Shown here piece by piece: positions 46,070 to 56,792 of a stretch of 64,000 nucleotides of DNA. Position 1 is the stretch's first letter, and each line of letters begins with the position of its first letter. The notes beneath the pieces were generated by a model, which saw nothing but the letters and a program-made list of their open reading frames with translations, did no database searches and was not told the DNA's origin. Origin of the DNA: Pantoea sp. 18069 (lineage in GTDB: Bacteria; Pseudomonadota; Gammaproteobacteria; Burkholderiales; Burkholderiaceae_C); the NCBI RefSeq assembly GCF_902706035.1, contig NZ_CACSJA010000002.1, forward strand, positions 1-64,000. Direction: 5' to 3'. The position numbers and the translations under genes were made by a program.

Positions 46070-47056
46070 TCAGTGGCCCTGGCCGTGTGTATCGCCCGGT
46101 TCCGAGTACCCTTGAGCGTGGATATCCTTCAGCGCCACCAGGCAGGCAGCGACCTCGGGCGACGTGATCAGTGGCTCTACGTCCTGAAAAGACGGCATCT
46201 GCATGGACGGCAGCGGCAGCGGTTCTTCGTATGCCCCGCCAGCCGCCAAGCCTTGCTCGACAGCGTCCCAGAACCCGTCGCCGGACAGCGACCAGCCATA
46301 GTCCGCAGCGTCGTAGCGCACGAAAATGCCATCGCCACGCAAAATCGCCTGTGCGCTCCGATCGATATCGGCGTCCGGCAAATCTGCGCGCCATTTTGGA
46401 TAGTCATACGCTACTTGCGCGGCGTGCCCCGGAAAATCCAGCGCATCGCCGGGCACATACAGCCTCACCGTGGTGAACGGGTTGAAGCGCAGGCTGCTGT
46501 CCTCGTGCGGCGCTGGGCCGCTGTGCTGGTCAGCGGCGGGAGGTGCATCCAGCGGCTCCGGGGCCGGGAACACTCTGCGGCCGTCGGCGTCCACGGCAAC
46601 GCGCGCGTTGTGCTGCGTGTTCGCCTGCAGCAGGCGCTGCGCGTCGTCCAGGCCATCGCCGGGCATCCGATCCTGCTCCTCCTCGATGTTCTCCAGTGCA
46701 ATGAGGCATAACACTTCCAGTGCGTCCTCAAAGCCTTCGAAGTCGAACAGCGCGATCACATCGCTGTATTCGGCACCTGCGAAATAGAAATTCTCGTGAT
46801 CGTGCAGATAATGAAATCTGTTGAGTTCTTGCAGATCGTCTGGATGGGCGCGCTCTTCCCCTTCGAAAAGAATGTACTGCGACACCGCCAGGGTTTGGGA
46901 CGCCTGATGGAAAGCACCGTCCACCCCACCCATCAACGCCGCAGGCGACAACAAGCCATGCAGGATTTCTATCAGTTCCAGCTTGTCCAGTTTATTGACC
47001 AAGCTCGCATAAGGGTTCGAGGGGTTCTTCGCATGGGGGTTTGTGTTGCGGGGCAT
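46070..47056 (-). CDS. Unrecognised acidic protein
   Basis: A ~328-residue protein that I do not recognise. It has no signal peptide or membrane helix, is strongly acidic, and starts with an Asn/Pro/His-rich tail (MPRNTNPHAKNPSNPYASL). A helical segment with many acidic residues (YSDVIALFDFEGFEDALEVLCLIALENIEEEQ) resembles phage or toxin-immunity-like small acidic proteins, but no motif settles it. Third-position GC is clearly lower than in neighbours, and the upstream 47057-47200 stretch is AT-rich, which suggests horizontal acquisition. Start uncertain: 47056, or further upstream to 47173. No ribosome site is obvious. Confidence 0.6.
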   Translation of the reverse strand: MPRNTNPHAKNPSNPYASLVNKLDKLELIEILHGLLSPAALMGGVDGAFHQASQTLAVSQYILFEGEERAHPDDLQELNRFHYLHDHENFYFAGAEYSDVIALFDFEGFEDALEVLCLIALENIEEEQDRMPGDGLDDAQRLLQANTQHNARVAVDADGRRVFPAPEPLDAPPAADQHSGPAPHEDSSLRFNPFTTVRLYVPGDALDFPGHAAQVAYDYPKWRADLPDADIDRSAQAILRGDGIFVRYDAADYGWSLSGDGFWDAVEQGLAAGGAYEEPLPLPSMQMPSFQDVEPLITSPEVAACLVALKDIHAQGYSEPGDTHGQGH

Positions 47057-47556
47057 GTGATGGAAAAGCTTTGTGGGTGAAAAGGAATGCAGCGCCGGAC
47101 CGCAGTGGCTGGTCCCGGCCGACATCTGCATGGGAGCATTCGGATGAATAAAATTATGACTAACAAATACCACTATTCAATAGTATAAATCTATCAATCT
47201 TTGTGGGACACAGCACTACATGCCGGCCCTGTGACAGCTAATTTGCGCAGCGATGCCGCAGTCCCGCCATCGCGCCACCGAATCCGGTATCCTGCTGGCC
47301 TCGCTTGCCACTGTGGCAATGCCTGTTTCCACGGAGCGCCCGGCGACATTGCCGGCGTTGTGCGCGCTGCGCGCCAGGCCGGCGCCCAATGAGCGCCGCT
47401 CAGGCCCGCAGCCGCCTCTGGCTATCTCCGGACCCGTGCCCCGGCCGCAAGGCCTGGGAGAATTGCTTTTCCAGCCCCCGTGGCATGGCTCTTTGGGCCG
47501 TGCCGCGCACCGCCATCAGGTAAGCTCACCCCGAGCCATTTGTCGAGAATTTTCGT
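47057..47556. other. 500-bp gene-free region before maeB
   Basis: No gene is supported. The left 150 bases are AT-rich (with ACTATT-C-AATAGT, a small dyad near 47173-47185) and belong to the unusual gene at 46070. The rest is host-like GC-rich sequence leading to maeB; reading frames across it have no recognisable domain and no ribosome sites. A maeB promoter is expected just upstream of 47557. Confidence 0.55.
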
Positions 47557-49854
47557 ATGACCCAGAACCTGTCAAACGCCGAGCAAGCCCTGCGCGAAGC
47601 TGCGCGCGAATACCACCGCAGCCCCAACAAGGGCAAGATCTCGGTCACCCCGACCAAGCCGCTGTCCAACCAGCGCGATCTGTCGCTGGCCTACTCGCCC
47701 GGCGTCGCCTATCCCTGCCTGGACATCGAGGCCGATCCGTCGCTGGCCGCCGAGTACACCGCGCGCGGCAACCTGGTCGGCGTGATCACCAACGGCACGG
47801 CCGTGCTGGGCCTGGGCGACATCGGCCCGCTGGCGAGCAAGCCGGTCATGGAAGGCAAGGGCTGCCTGTTCAAGAAGTTCGCCGGCGTCGACGTGTTCGA
47901 CATCGAACTCGCCGAACGCGATCCGGACAAGCTGATCGACATCATTGCCGCGCTCGAGCCCACGCTCGGCGGCATCAACCTCGAGGACATCAAGGCCCCC
48001 GAGTGCTTCTATATCGAACAAGAACTGTCCAAGCGCATGAACATTCCGGTGTTCCATGACGACCAGCACGGCACGGCCATCATCTCCAGCGCCGCGCTGC
48101 TCAACGGTCTGGAGCTCGTCGGCAAGGACATCGACAAGGTCAAGATCGCCGTGTCGGGCGCGGGCGCTGCCGCCATTGCCTGCGTGGGCGTGATGGTCGG
48201 CCTGGGCGTCAAGCGTGAGAACGTGTTCATGTGCGACTCCAAGGGCCTGATCTACGAAGGCCGCCCCGGTGGTCTCGACGCGTCCAAGGCCCAGTACGCG
48301 CAGAAGACCGAAGGCCGCACGCTGGCCGACGCCGTCAATGCCGCCGACGTGTTCCTCGGCTGCTCGGCCCCGGGCGTGCTCACGGCCGAAATGGTCAAGA
48401 CCATGGCCGACAAGCCCATCATCCTGGCGCTGGCTAACCCCGAGCCGGAAATCCGCCCCGAGCTGGCCAAGGCCATCCGCCCCGACTGCATCATCGCCAC
48501 CGGCCGTTCGGACTACCCGAACCAGGTGAACAACGTGCTGTGCTTCCCCTACATCTTCCGCGGCGCGCTCGACTGCGGCGCGACCAAGATCACCGAGGAA
48601 ATGAAGCTCGCCTGCGTGCGCGAAATCGCCAACCTGGCCAAGGCCGAGATGAGCGACGAAGTCGCCGCGGCCTACCAGGGCAAGGAACTGTCGTTCGGCC
48701 CCGACTACATCATTCCCACGCCGTTCGACGTGCGCCTGATCCTGCGCATCGCGCCCGCCGTGGCGCGCGCCGCCGAAGCTTCGGGCGTCGCCACGCGCCC
48801 TATCGCCGACTACGAGGCCTACCGTGAAAGCCTCACACGCTTCGTCTACCAGACCAGCATGTTCATGCGCCCGGTGTTCGCCGCGGCCAAGCAGAACCTG
48901 CAGCGCGTGGCCTACGCCGAAGGCGAAGACGAGCGCGTGCTGCGCGCCGTGCAGGTCGCCGTCGACGACGGCCTGGCAAAGCCCATCCTGATCGGCCGCC
49001 CCGCGGTCATCGCCGCGCGCATCGCCAAGGCCGGCCTGCGCCTGCAGCCGGGCAAGGACGTCGAAGTCTGCAACCCCGAAGACGACCCGCGTTTCCGCCA
49101 GTACTGGGAGACCTATCACAAGCTGATGGGCCGCAGCGGCGTCACGCCCGAGAACGCCAAGGCCGCGGTGCGCCGCTCCAACACCTTGATCGCCGCGCTG
49201 ATGGTGCACCTGGGTGATGCCGACGCCATGCTCTGCGGTCTCGTGGGTCGCTTCGACAGCCACCTCGAACACATCGAAAAGGTGCTGGGCCTCAAGGACG
49301 GCGCACCCGGTTTCGCGACCGTGAATGCGCTGATGCTCGAAAGCCGCACGCTGTTCATCGCCGACACCTACATCAACGAGAACCCCGACACCGACCTGCT
49401 GGCCAGCATCGCGCAGATGGCGGCCGAGGAAGTGCAGCGCTTTGGCCTGCCGCCCAAGGTCGCGTTCCTGTCGCACTCGAACTACGGCTCGTCGACCCGC
49501 GCCTCGGCGCTGAAGATGCGCGCCGCGCGCGATCTATTCGCCAGGAATGTGCCGCACATCGAGTGCGACGGCGAAATGCACGGCGATGCAGCCCTGTCGC
49601 CGGATGTGCGCGAGCGCGCGCTGCTTGACGGCTCGCTGCAAGGCGAAGCCAACGTGCTGATCTGCCCCAATCTCGACGCCGCGAACATCCTGTTCAACGT
49701 GCTCAAGACCACGGCCTCTCACGGCACGACCATAGGCCCCGTCCTGCTGGGCAGCGCCGCCGCCGCCCATGTGCTCACGCCTTCGAGCACGGTGCGCCGC
49801 GTGGTCAACATGACCGCACTGGCCGCGGCCCAGGCGCAGACGCTGCACGCCTGA
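47557..49854 (+). CDS. maeB: NADP-dependent malic enzyme with phosphotransacetylase-like C-terminal domain
   Basis: A 765-residue hybrid malic enzyme. Residues 1-~430 are the malic enzyme core: [58 protein letters not shown]-like region, [10 protein letters not shown] (metal and catalytic residues), and the NADP site [13 protein letters not shown]. Residues ~440-765 are a phosphotransacetylase-like domain ([44 protein letters not shown]) that in MaeB proteins is regulatory, not catalytic. It decarboxylates malate to pyruvate with NADPH formation. It ends before a strong terminator. Confidence 0.96.
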   Translation: MTQNLSNAEQALREAAREYHRSPNKGKISVTPTKPLSNQRDLSLAYSPGVAYPCLDIEADPSLAAEYTARGNLVGVITNGTAVLGLGDIGPLASKPVMEGKGCLFKKFAGVDVFDIELAERDPDKLIDIIAALEPTLGGINLEDIKAPECFYIEQELSKRMNIPVFHDDQHGTAIISSAALLNGLELVGKDIDKVKIAVSGAGAAAIACVGVMVGLGVKRENVFMCDSKGLIYEGRPGGLDASKAQYAQKTEGRTLADAVNAADVFLGCSAPGVLTAEMVKTMADKPIILALANPEPEIRPELAKAIRPDCIIATGRSDYPNQVNNVLCFPYIFRGALDCGATKITEEMKLACVREIANLAKAEMSDEVAAAYQGKELSFGPDYIIPTPFDVRLILRIAPAVARAAEASGVATRPIADYEAYRESLTRFVYQTSMFMRPVFAAAKQNLQRVAYAEGEDERVLRAVQVAVDDGLAKPILIGRPAVIAARIAKAGLRLQPGKDVEVCNPEDDPRFRQYWETYHKLMGRSGVTPENAKAAVRRSNTLIAALMVHLGDADAMLCGLVGRFDSHLEHIEKVLGLKDGAPGFATVNALMLESRTLFIADTYINENPDTDLLASIAQMAAEEVQRFGLPPKVAFLSHSNYGSSTRASALKMRAARDLFARNVPHIECDGEMHGDAALSPDVRERALLDGSLQGEANVLICPNLDAANILFNVLKTTASHGTTIGPVLLGSAAAAHVLTPSSTVRRVVNMTALAAAQAQTLHA

Positions 49855-49888
49855 TCACGCGCCCTGCCTGGCAGGGCCTGCGGTGAAC

Positions 49889-49915
49889 AGCACGCTTTCG
49901 GGCGTGCTTTTTTTT
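49889..49915 (+). terminator. Rho-independent terminator after maeB
   Basis: AGCACGC, loop TTTCGG, GCGTGCT followed by eight T. It is 35 bases after the maeB stop. A second dyad, GCCCTGCC...GGCAGGGC (49861-49877), lies between the stop and this hairpin. Confidence 0.9.
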
Positions 49916-49928
49916 GCATCCATGACGC

Positions 49929-50063
49929 ATGGTGAGCTTAGACGCGTCCATCCGACCATGAACGGCCTGTACCCATGCCTGGAGCGCAGGCCGCTCACCC
50001 TTCGACAAGCTCAGGGCGAACGGGGGGGCCCTTCGACAAGCCCAGGACCCAGGGCGAACGGGA
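49929..50063. repeat. Dispersed intergenic repeat, family 2, cluster after maeB
   Basis: Contains GGTGAGCTTAGACGC...CGACCATGAACGGCC (49929-49968; related to 28655-28702), then CCCTTCGACAAGCTCAGGGCGAACGG (49998-50023) and a second imperfect copy in direct orientation (50029-50062). Such TTCGAC...CGAA elements occur also at 40770-40849 and 28558-28574. They fill the whole gap between the terminator and the next gene. Confidence 0.75.
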
Positions 50064-50070
50064 AACGGCC

Positions 50071-50712
50071 CTAGATCTCGTCGATTGCCGTACTCGCCTG
50101 CGCCGCCTGCGTCTGATCGGCCGTGATCGCGAAGCGGTCACGACAAGTCACATAGAAGCTCGCGCCAAAGCGCCCCACGGGGAAATAGTCCTGCAGCGAC
50201 ACGCGCCACTTCTCGGTGTCGACCAGTCCGTCGCGCACCGCGAGCCAGACCACACGGCCGATGAACACATAGCGGCTTTCGGTTTCCATGACTTCGTGCA
50301 GCCGGCACTCGAAGGCCACGGGAGCTTGGGCAATGCGCGGCGGCTGCACGCTGTGCGAAGGCACGGCGCTCAGCCCCACATGCACCAATTCGCTGTGCGT
50401 GACCGGCAGTCGGTCACCACAGCGGTGCATGGCTTCGGCAATCGCTTCGTCGGCGATATGCACCACGAATTCGCGCGTGCGCAGGATGTGGGCGGCCGTG
50501 TCCTTGAGGTGGCCGTCGCTGAGCTTGTTGATGCTCACCATCACGATGGGCGGGTCCTCGCCGACCATGTTGAACATGCTGAAGGGCGCGGCGTTGACGG
50601 TGCCGTCCTCGGCCAGCGTGGTGATCAGCGCGATCGGGCGCGGCACGATCAGGCTGGCCATCAGCTTGTAGCGGGCATAGCTGTCTATCTGGGTGAAATC
50701 GATCTCGGTCAT
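50071..50712 (-). CDS. Flavin reductase-like (FMN-binding split-barrel) protein
   Basis: A 213-residue protein of the flavin reductase-like domain family. The FMN-binding strand-loops are VPRPIALITTLAEDGTVNAAPFSMFNMVGEDPPIVMVSI and ILRTREFVVHI. Such proteins reduce flavin for oxygenases or act as flavoredoxins; the substrate is unknown. The C-terminus (DRFAITADQTQAAQAST) is a flexible tail. It is divergent from the NMT1-type importer, with 262 bases between, so it could be part of the same regulon. The ATG at 50712 has a modest AAGG upstream. Confidence 0.85.
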   Translation of the reverse strand: MTEIDFTQIDSYARYKLMASLIVPRPIALITTLAEDGTVNAAPFSMFNMVGEDPPIVMVSINKLSDGHLKDTAAHILRTREFVVHIADEAIAEAMHRCGDRLPVTHSELVHVGLSAVPSHSVQPPRIAQAPVAFECRLHEVMETESRYVFIGRVVWLAVRDGLVDTEKWRVSLQDYFPVGRFGASFYVTCRDRFAITADQTQAAQASTAIDEI

Positions 50713-50879
50713 GAAGGGCCTTGCGTGAATGTCGTGGGCACGCGCCTGGATGCAAGCGCAGCGGCTGATCCGATTTTCGCAATAAGCATGCCGTGGACAG
50801 CACACGGCAGCGCACCAATTCGGTACACACCAATACGGCAATGACTGTATGCAACTTTTGTCGCACTGCATCGGTGCAG

Positions 50880-50974
50880 ACAGCCCCATGGAGTGCCACA
50901 CACCGGTCTGCGCAAGCTGGCATTGTTTTTGCGCTGTCATGGGTATTACCTGCCCATTCCTTTCAAGGACCACC
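50880..50974 (+). promoter_or_regulatory. Structured leader of the NMT1-type importer; candidate xanthine-sensing (NMT1-motif) riboswitch
   Basis: Two hairpins can be read: GCGCAA (50910-50915) with TTGCGC (50929-50934), and ATGGG (50939-50943, preceded by C) with CCCAT (50953-50957) around a TATTACCTG loop, immediately before AAGGAC and the ATG at 50975. The NMT1-motif riboswitch is known from betaproteobacteria in front of genes of exactly this annotation and responds to xanthine/urate. I could not fit the published consensus by memory, so this is a candidate only. Confidence 0.35.
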
Positions 50975-52000
50975 ATGCAAAAGCGTTTCTTCCTGAAGGC
51001 CAGCGCGGCCGCCCTCGCCCTGTCGTGCGCTGCCGTCCATGCGGCCGACACGCCGATCAAGTTCCAGCTCGACTGGCGCTTCGAGGGCCCGGCGGCGTTC
51101 TTCCTGCAGCCGGTGGCCAAGGGACACTTCAAGGCCGAAGGCCTGGACGTGCAGGTCGATGCGGGCAGCGGCTCGGGCGGTGCGGTGCAGCGCGTGGCCT
51201 CGGGCACCTATGACATGGGCTTTGCCGACCTGGCCGCGGTGATGGAGTTCCATGCGAACAACCCCGATGCGCCCAACAAGCCCGTGGCCGTGATGGTGGT
51301 CTACAACAACACGCCGTCGTCGGTGATGGCGCTGAAGAAAAGCGGCATCCAGACGGCGGCCGACCTGTCGGGCAAGAAGCTGGGCGCGCCGGTGTTCGAC
51401 GCCGGGCGCAAGGCCTTCCCGATCTTCGCCGCCGCCAACAAGGTCGGCAACGTGGCCTGGACGACGATGGACCCGCCGCTGCGCGAAACCATGCTGGTGC
51501 GCGGGGACATCGACGCGATCACCGGCTTCACCTTCACCTCGCTGCTCAACCTCGAGGCGCGCGGCGTCAAGGCCCAGGACGTGGTGGTGCTGCAGTACGC
51601 CGACTACGGCGTGAAGATGTACGGCAACGTGATCATCGCCAGCAGCAAGCTGATCCAGGAGAACCCCGAAGCGGTGCGCAAGTTCCTGCGCGGCTTCACC
51701 AAGGGCGCGAAGGAAGTCATCGCCAAGCCCGCCGATGCGATCGCTGCCGTCAAGGCGCGTGACGGCATCGTCAATGTGCCGCTGGAAACACGCCGCCTGC
51801 AACTGGCCATCGACACCGTCGTCAACAGCCCCGACGCACGCGCCGAAGGCTTCGGCCAGATCAACGCCGCGCGCATGGCGCTGATGGCCTCCCAGGTCTC
51901 GGACGTCTACGCCACCAAGCAGCGCGTGCCCACGGCCACGGTCTGGAACGGCAGCTTCCTGCCCACCGCCGCCGCGCTCGACATCCTGCCGCGCAAATAA
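50975..52000 (+). CDS. NMT1/THI5-like ABC importer substrate-binding protein (copy 1)
   Basis: A 341-residue periplasmic protein with a signal peptide (MQKRFFLKASAAALALSCAAVHA). The NMT1-like fold is shown by FQLDWRFEGPAAFFLQP, GSGGAVQRVASGTYDMGFADLAAVMEFHANNP, VMVVYNNTPSSVMALKKSGIQTAADLSGK, TTMDPPLRETMLVRGDIDAITGF. Such proteins bind small heterocycles (thiamine precursors, pyrimidines, riboflavin-like) in ABC transporters. It starts an operon: this gene, a second binding protein, ATPase, permease, deaminase. Context suggests a purine- or pyrimidine-like base as ligand. Confidence 0.9.
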   Translation: MQKRFFLKASAAALALSCAAVHAADTPIKFQLDWRFEGPAAFFLQPVAKGHFKAEGLDVQVDAGSGSGGAVQRVASGTYDMGFADLAAVMEFHANNPDAPNKPVAVMVVYNNTPSSVMALKKSGIQTAADLSGKKLGAPVFDAGRKAFPIFAAANKVGNVAWTTMDPPLRETMLVRGDIDAITGFTFTSLLNLEARGVKAQDVVVLQYADYGVKMYGNVIIASSKLIQENPEAVRKFLRGFTKGAKEVIAKPADAIAAVKARDGIVNVPLETRRLQLAIDTVVNSPDARAEGFGQINAARMALMASQVSDVYATKQRVPTATVWNGSFLPTAAALDILPRK

Positions 52001-52041
52001 GACCTGTGCGCCACGCCGCCCCACCCCACCAGGAACCTCCC

Positions 52042-53076
52042 GTGAACAAACGCTCCTTCCTCCAGACCGCCGTTGCCATCGCATCGTTGACCGCCTCCGC
52101 CTGGAGCATTGCCGCGGCGCCCGCGATCACGCCCCTCAAGTTCCAGCTCGACTGGCGCTTCGAAGGGCCGGCGGCCTTCTTCGTGCATCCCGGCGCCAAG
52201 GGCTACTACAAGGAAAGCGGCCTGGACGTGACGGTGGAAGCGGCCAGCGGCGCGGGCGCGATCCAGCGCGTGGCGTCGGGCACGCATGACCTGGGCTTTG
52301 CCGACCTGTCGGCACTGATGGAATTCCACGCCAACAACCCCGACGCGCCCATCAAGCCCGTGGCCGTGATGGTGATCTACAACACCACGCCGGCCTCGGT
52401 GATGGCGCTGAAGAAAAGCGGCATCAAGACGGCTGCCGACCTGACCGGCAAGAAGCTGGGCGCGCCCATCTTCGACGCGGGCCGGCGCACCTTCCCGCTG
52501 TTCGCGCAGGCCAACAATGTCGGCGAAGTGCAGTGGACCACGATGGACCCGCCGCTGCGCGAAACCATGCTGGTGCGCGGAGACGTCGATGCCGTCACGG
52601 GCTACACCTTCACCAGCCTGCTCAACCTCGAGGCGCGCGGCGTCAAGCGCGAGGACATCGTCGTGCTGCCCTATGCCAGCCACGGCGTGCAGCTCTACGG
52701 CAACGTGATCATCGCCAGCCCCAAGCTGATCGCCGAGAAGCCCGAAGCGCTCAAGGCCTTCCTGCAGGCCTTTGCCAAGGGCGCCAAGGAAGTCATCGCC
52801 CAGCCCGCGGCCGCGATTGCTTCGCTCAAGGCCAAGGACGGTCTGGTCAACACCGACGTCGAAATCAAGCGCCTGCAACTGACCATAGACACCGCCATCG
52901 ACAGCCCCGGCGCGCGCGAGGAAGGCTTTGGCCAGCTGCGCCTGCCGCGGCTGCAACTGATGGCCGAACAGGTCGCCAAGGCCTATGGCACCAGGAACCC
53001 CGTGCCGGCCAACGCCGTCTGGAACGGCAGCTTCCTGCCCGCAGCCACCGCCCTGGACGTGCTGCCCAGGAAATGA
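52042..53076 (+). CDS. NMT1/THI5-like ABC importer substrate-binding protein (copy 2)
   Basis: A 344-residue homologue of the preceding protein; large blocks are the same (FQLDWRFEGPAAFF, RVASGTHDLGFADLSALMEFHANNPDAP, TTMDPPLRETMLVRGDVDA, LLNLEARGVKRED), so it is a tandem duplicate that has since diverged. It starts with GTG at 52042, preceded by AGGA; the longer frame from 52006 has no ribosome site. Signal peptide: NKRSFLQTAVAIASLTASAWSIAAA. The charged N-terminal ligand-loop residues differ from copy 1, so it may have a different ligand preference. Confidence 0.9.
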   Translation: MNKRSFLQTAVAIASLTASAWSIAAAPAITPLKFQLDWRFEGPAAFFVHPGAKGYYKESGLDVTVEAASGAGAIQRVASGTHDLGFADLSALMEFHANNPDAPIKPVAVMVIYNTTPASVMALKKSGIKTAADLTGKKLGAPIFDAGRRTFPLFAQANNVGEVQWTTMDPPLRETMLVRGDVDAVTGYTFTSLLNLEARGVKREDIVVLPYASHGVQLYGNVIIASPKLIAEKPEALKAFLQAFAKGAKEVIAQPAAAIASLKAKDGLVNTDVEIKRLQLTIDTAIDSPGAREEGFGQLRLPRLQLMAEQVAKAYGTRNPVPANAVWNGSFLPAATALDVLPRK

Positions 53077-53105
53077 CGCCCGCCGGCCGACATCCCTCCA
53101 AAGAA

Positions 53106-53945
53106 ATGAACCGCATGACGGACTCCGCTCCTCCCTTCGTCGACTTCCGCAACGTCTGGCTCGCCTACAACGAAGAACTGCGCGCGCAGAACCACTTCGC
53201 CGTCGAAGCCATCGACCTACAACTGCAGCAAGGCGAATTCATTGCCATCGTCGGGCCTTCGGGCTGCGGCAAGTCGACTTTCATGAAGCTCGCCACGGGC
53301 CTGCGCATGCCGTCCATCGGCCGCATCCTGATCGATGGCCAGCCCGTCACCGGGCCGCTGAAGATCTCGGGCATGGCCTTCCAGGCGCCGTCGCTGCTGC
53401 CCTGGCGCACCACGGTCGAGAACGTGCTGCTGCCGCTGGAAATCGTCGAGCCCCACCGCAGCCAGTTCAAGGCGCGGCGTGCCGAATATGAAGATCGCGC
53501 GCGCCGCCTGCTGCAGAAAGTGGGCCTGGCCGGCTACGAGGACAAGTTCCCCTGGCAGCTGTCGGGCGGCATGCAGCAGCGCGCGAGCATCTGCCGCGCG
53601 CTGATCCACGAACCCAAGCTGCTGCTGCTCGACGAGCCGTTCGGCGCGCTCGACGCGTTCACGCGCGAGGAACTCTGGTGCATTCTGCGCGACCTCTGGA
53701 CCGAACAGAAATTCAACGTGATCCTGGTCACGCACGACCTGCGCGAATCGGTATTCCTCGCCGACACGGTCTATGTGATGAGCAAGAGCCCGGGGCGCTT
53801 TGTCGTCAAGCGCGAGATCGAACTGCCGCGCCCGCGCGAGCTCGAAGTGACCTATACCAAGGAGTTCAGCGACATCGTGCACGAGCTGCGCGGACATATC
53901 GGCGCCATGCGCCACAGCGCTCCCAGCACAACAGCCAGCGTCTGA
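53106..53945 (+). CDS. NMT1-type ABC importer ATP-binding protein
   Basis: A 279-residue ATPase of the nitrate/sulfonate/taurine-type family. Walker A GPSGCGKST, Q-loop AFQAPSLLPWRTT, signature LSGGMQQRASI, Walker B LLLLDEPFGALDA and the H-loop VTHDLRES are intact. It lies 29 bases after the second binding-protein gene and 22 before the permease gene. ATG at 53106 chosen; a second ATG at 53115 is possible. The C-terminus (HSAPSTTASV) is a short tail. Confidence 0.94.
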   Translation: MNRMTDSAPPFVDFRNVWLAYNEELRAQNHFAVEAIDLQLQQGEFIAIVGPSGCGKSTFMKLATGLRMPSIGRILIDGQPVTGPLKISGMAFQAPSLLPWRTTVENVLLPLEIVEPHRSQFKARRAEYEDRARRLLQKVGLAGYEDKFPWQLSGGMQQRASICRALIHEPKLLLLDEPFGALDAFTREELWCILRDLWTEQKFNVILVTHDLRESVFLADTVYVMSKSPGRFVVKREIELPRPRELEVTYTKEFSDIVHELRGHIGAMRHSAPSTTASV

Positions 53946-53967
53946 GACGCCGCAAGAAAGCCGATTT

Positions 53968-55301
<1,334 letters not shown>

Positions 55302-55381
55302 ACGGGTGCCTGGCACCACAACAGTGCAGACGGCGCGCTTCTTGCTTATCTTGCGCATCTGGATCTGTTTGGATTTTCCCC

Positions 55382-56212
55382 ATGCCCTGGCTTGCGCAAC
55401 TTGAACTCGACTATGCCGTCTCGCACGGCCGCAGCGTGGTGCACCACCGCCACGATGGCCCGCTGCGCGTGCTGCGCAGTCTCTACCCCGAAGGCGATGC
55501 GGTCTGCCACAACGTGCTGGTGCATCCGCCCGGCGGCCTGGTCGGCGGCGACACGCTGGACATCCGCGCGCGCGTCGAAGCCGGCGCCCATGCACTGGTC
55601 ACCACGCCGGGCGCCACGCGCTTTTACCGCGCCAACGGCGCGCCCGCGCTGCAGGACACTTGCCTGACGCTGGCCGAAGGCGCGCGCATGGAATGGCTGC
55701 CGCTGGAAACCATTGCCTATAGCGGCTGCGACGCCCACAACCGGCTGCAGTTGCAGCTCGCACCCGGCGCCGAGCTGATCGGCTGGGACATCACGGCGCT
55801 GGGCCTGCCGCATGCCGAGGCGCCGTTTGTCGCCGGCCGCTACACGCAGCATCTGGAATTGCCCGGCCAGTGGCTGGAGCGCGGCACGCTGGAGGCGCAC
55901 GACACGCTGCTGATGGACGGCGCACTGGGCCTGGCCGGCCAGCGCTGCCTGGCCTCGCTGTTCTTTGTCACCGGCAGCGCGATCGCGCGCGAGCGCCGCG
56001 AAGCGGCATTAGAAATGACGCGTGCGCTGATCGAGCCCCACGTGCTGGCGCCGCGCTGCGGCGTCACCAGCCCGCATGACCGGGTGATCGTGCTGCGCGC
56101 GCTTGCGCCCATGGTCGAGCCCGTGATGCAGCTGTGGCAACAGGTCTGGCGGCTATGGCGCGGCCATTTCTGGGACATGCCTGCCGTGGCGCCGCGGATC
56201 TGGGCTATGTAG
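55382..56212 (+). CDS. ureD: Urease accessory protein UreD
   Basis: A 276-residue nickel-insertion accessory protein recognised from VVHHRHDGPLRVLRSLYPEG, HPPGGLVGGDTLDI, HALVTTPGATRFYRANG, EWLPLETIAY, WDITALGLP and GHFWDMPAVAPRIWAM at the end. It appears complete. UreD works with UreF and UreG in maturing urease. Normally ureA/B/C follow; here the stop is followed after two bases by the stop of an unrelated minus-strand gene, and no urease structural gene is in the window. The urea transporter genes urtABCDE lie to the right on the other strand, so the urease region appears rearranged. Confidence 0.93.
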   Translation: MPWLAQLELDYAVSHGRSVVHHRHDGPLRVLRSLYPEGDAVCHNVLVHPPGGLVGGDTLDIRARVEAGAHALVTTPGATRFYRANGAPALQDTCLTLAEGARMEWLPLETIAYSGCDAHNRLQLQLAPGAELIGWDITALGLPHAEAPFVAGRYTQHLELPGQWLERGTLEAHDTLLMDGALGLAGQRCLASLFFVTGSAIARERREAALEMTRALIEPHVLAPRCGVTSPHDRVIVLRALAPMVEPVMQLWQQVWRLWRGHFWDMPAVAPRIWAM

Positions 56213-56214
56213 GC

Positions 56215-56781
56215 CTAAACCTTTTTAAACAATTCTGCCTTGAATGCTTGCTCTGCCTCATCCGCTTGCTGCTTCGCCAGAAAAAACTCGGAACCAGCCG
56301 CCATTTTCACAACAATCGGCACCTTCCCTCCCTTTTCGGCCGCCTTCAACTCCAGGCCAAACAGCTTCAGATCTCTGCGACCTTCAGCCTCCGCCAGCTT
56401 TAGCTTGCATAGCGCCGCATGATTCCTCAGCAATATCAGCTGATCGGCTCTGCTGGCCACCGCTTGGATGTCTCGACTGCTCAACGGCTTGTCGTTGCTC
56501 TGGTAAGTTTTCACCTGGTGCAGGGTGGCGTCAGCGATTATTTCGCCGTACTGCTTCGCAAGGGCGGCGGTGAAGGCCGCCCTGGTTGCCTCATTGGCTT
56601 TGTCGGGCCCCATTCCAATGCTCGTCTTCAACCACTGCACGGCACGGCCAAAGAAACCCAGCTTGGCTGGAATCTCTGAAGTGGGTTTGAGCTCCCCCCC
56701 TTTCAATACAAGCGCTTCGTTGGTCTGCGCCAATGCCAGAAAGCTGTTGAGGCTTGGGCCCGAAGATTGAACATTGGTCAT
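56215..56781 (-). CDS. Candidate type III secreted effector, function unknown
   Basis: A 188-residue protein that I do not recognise by domain. The N-terminus MTNVQSSGPSLNSFL is rich in Ser/Thr/Asn, as type III secretion signals are, with no Sec signal. The middle part (KANEATRAAFTAALAKQYGEIIADATLHQ) and C-terminus (AKQQADEAEQAFKAELFKK) are helical and charged. AAGGAG lies six bases before the ATG at 56781, inside the end of the upstream chaperone gene (12 bases between). Its pairing with a CesT-like chaperone, and its low third-position GC, suggest an acquired effector. Alternative: an unrelated cytoplasmic protein. No catalytic motif is seen. Confidence 0.55.
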   Translation of the reverse strand: MTNVQSSGPSLNSFLALAQTNEALVLKGGELKPTSEIPAKLGFFGRAVQWLKTSIGMGPDKANEATRAAFTAALAKQYGEIIADATLHQVKTYQSNDKPLSSRDIQAVASRADQLILLRNHAALCKLKLAEAEGRRDLKLFGLELKAAEKGGKVPIVVKMAAGSEFFLAKQQADEAEQAFKAELFKKV

Positions 56782-56792
56782 TGTCAGCTCCT

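Noticed and set aside
47253-48059. A 268-codon frame entering the maeB region
   Set aside because: It lies in a different frame from maeB over its second half and has no ribosome site or recognisable domain.
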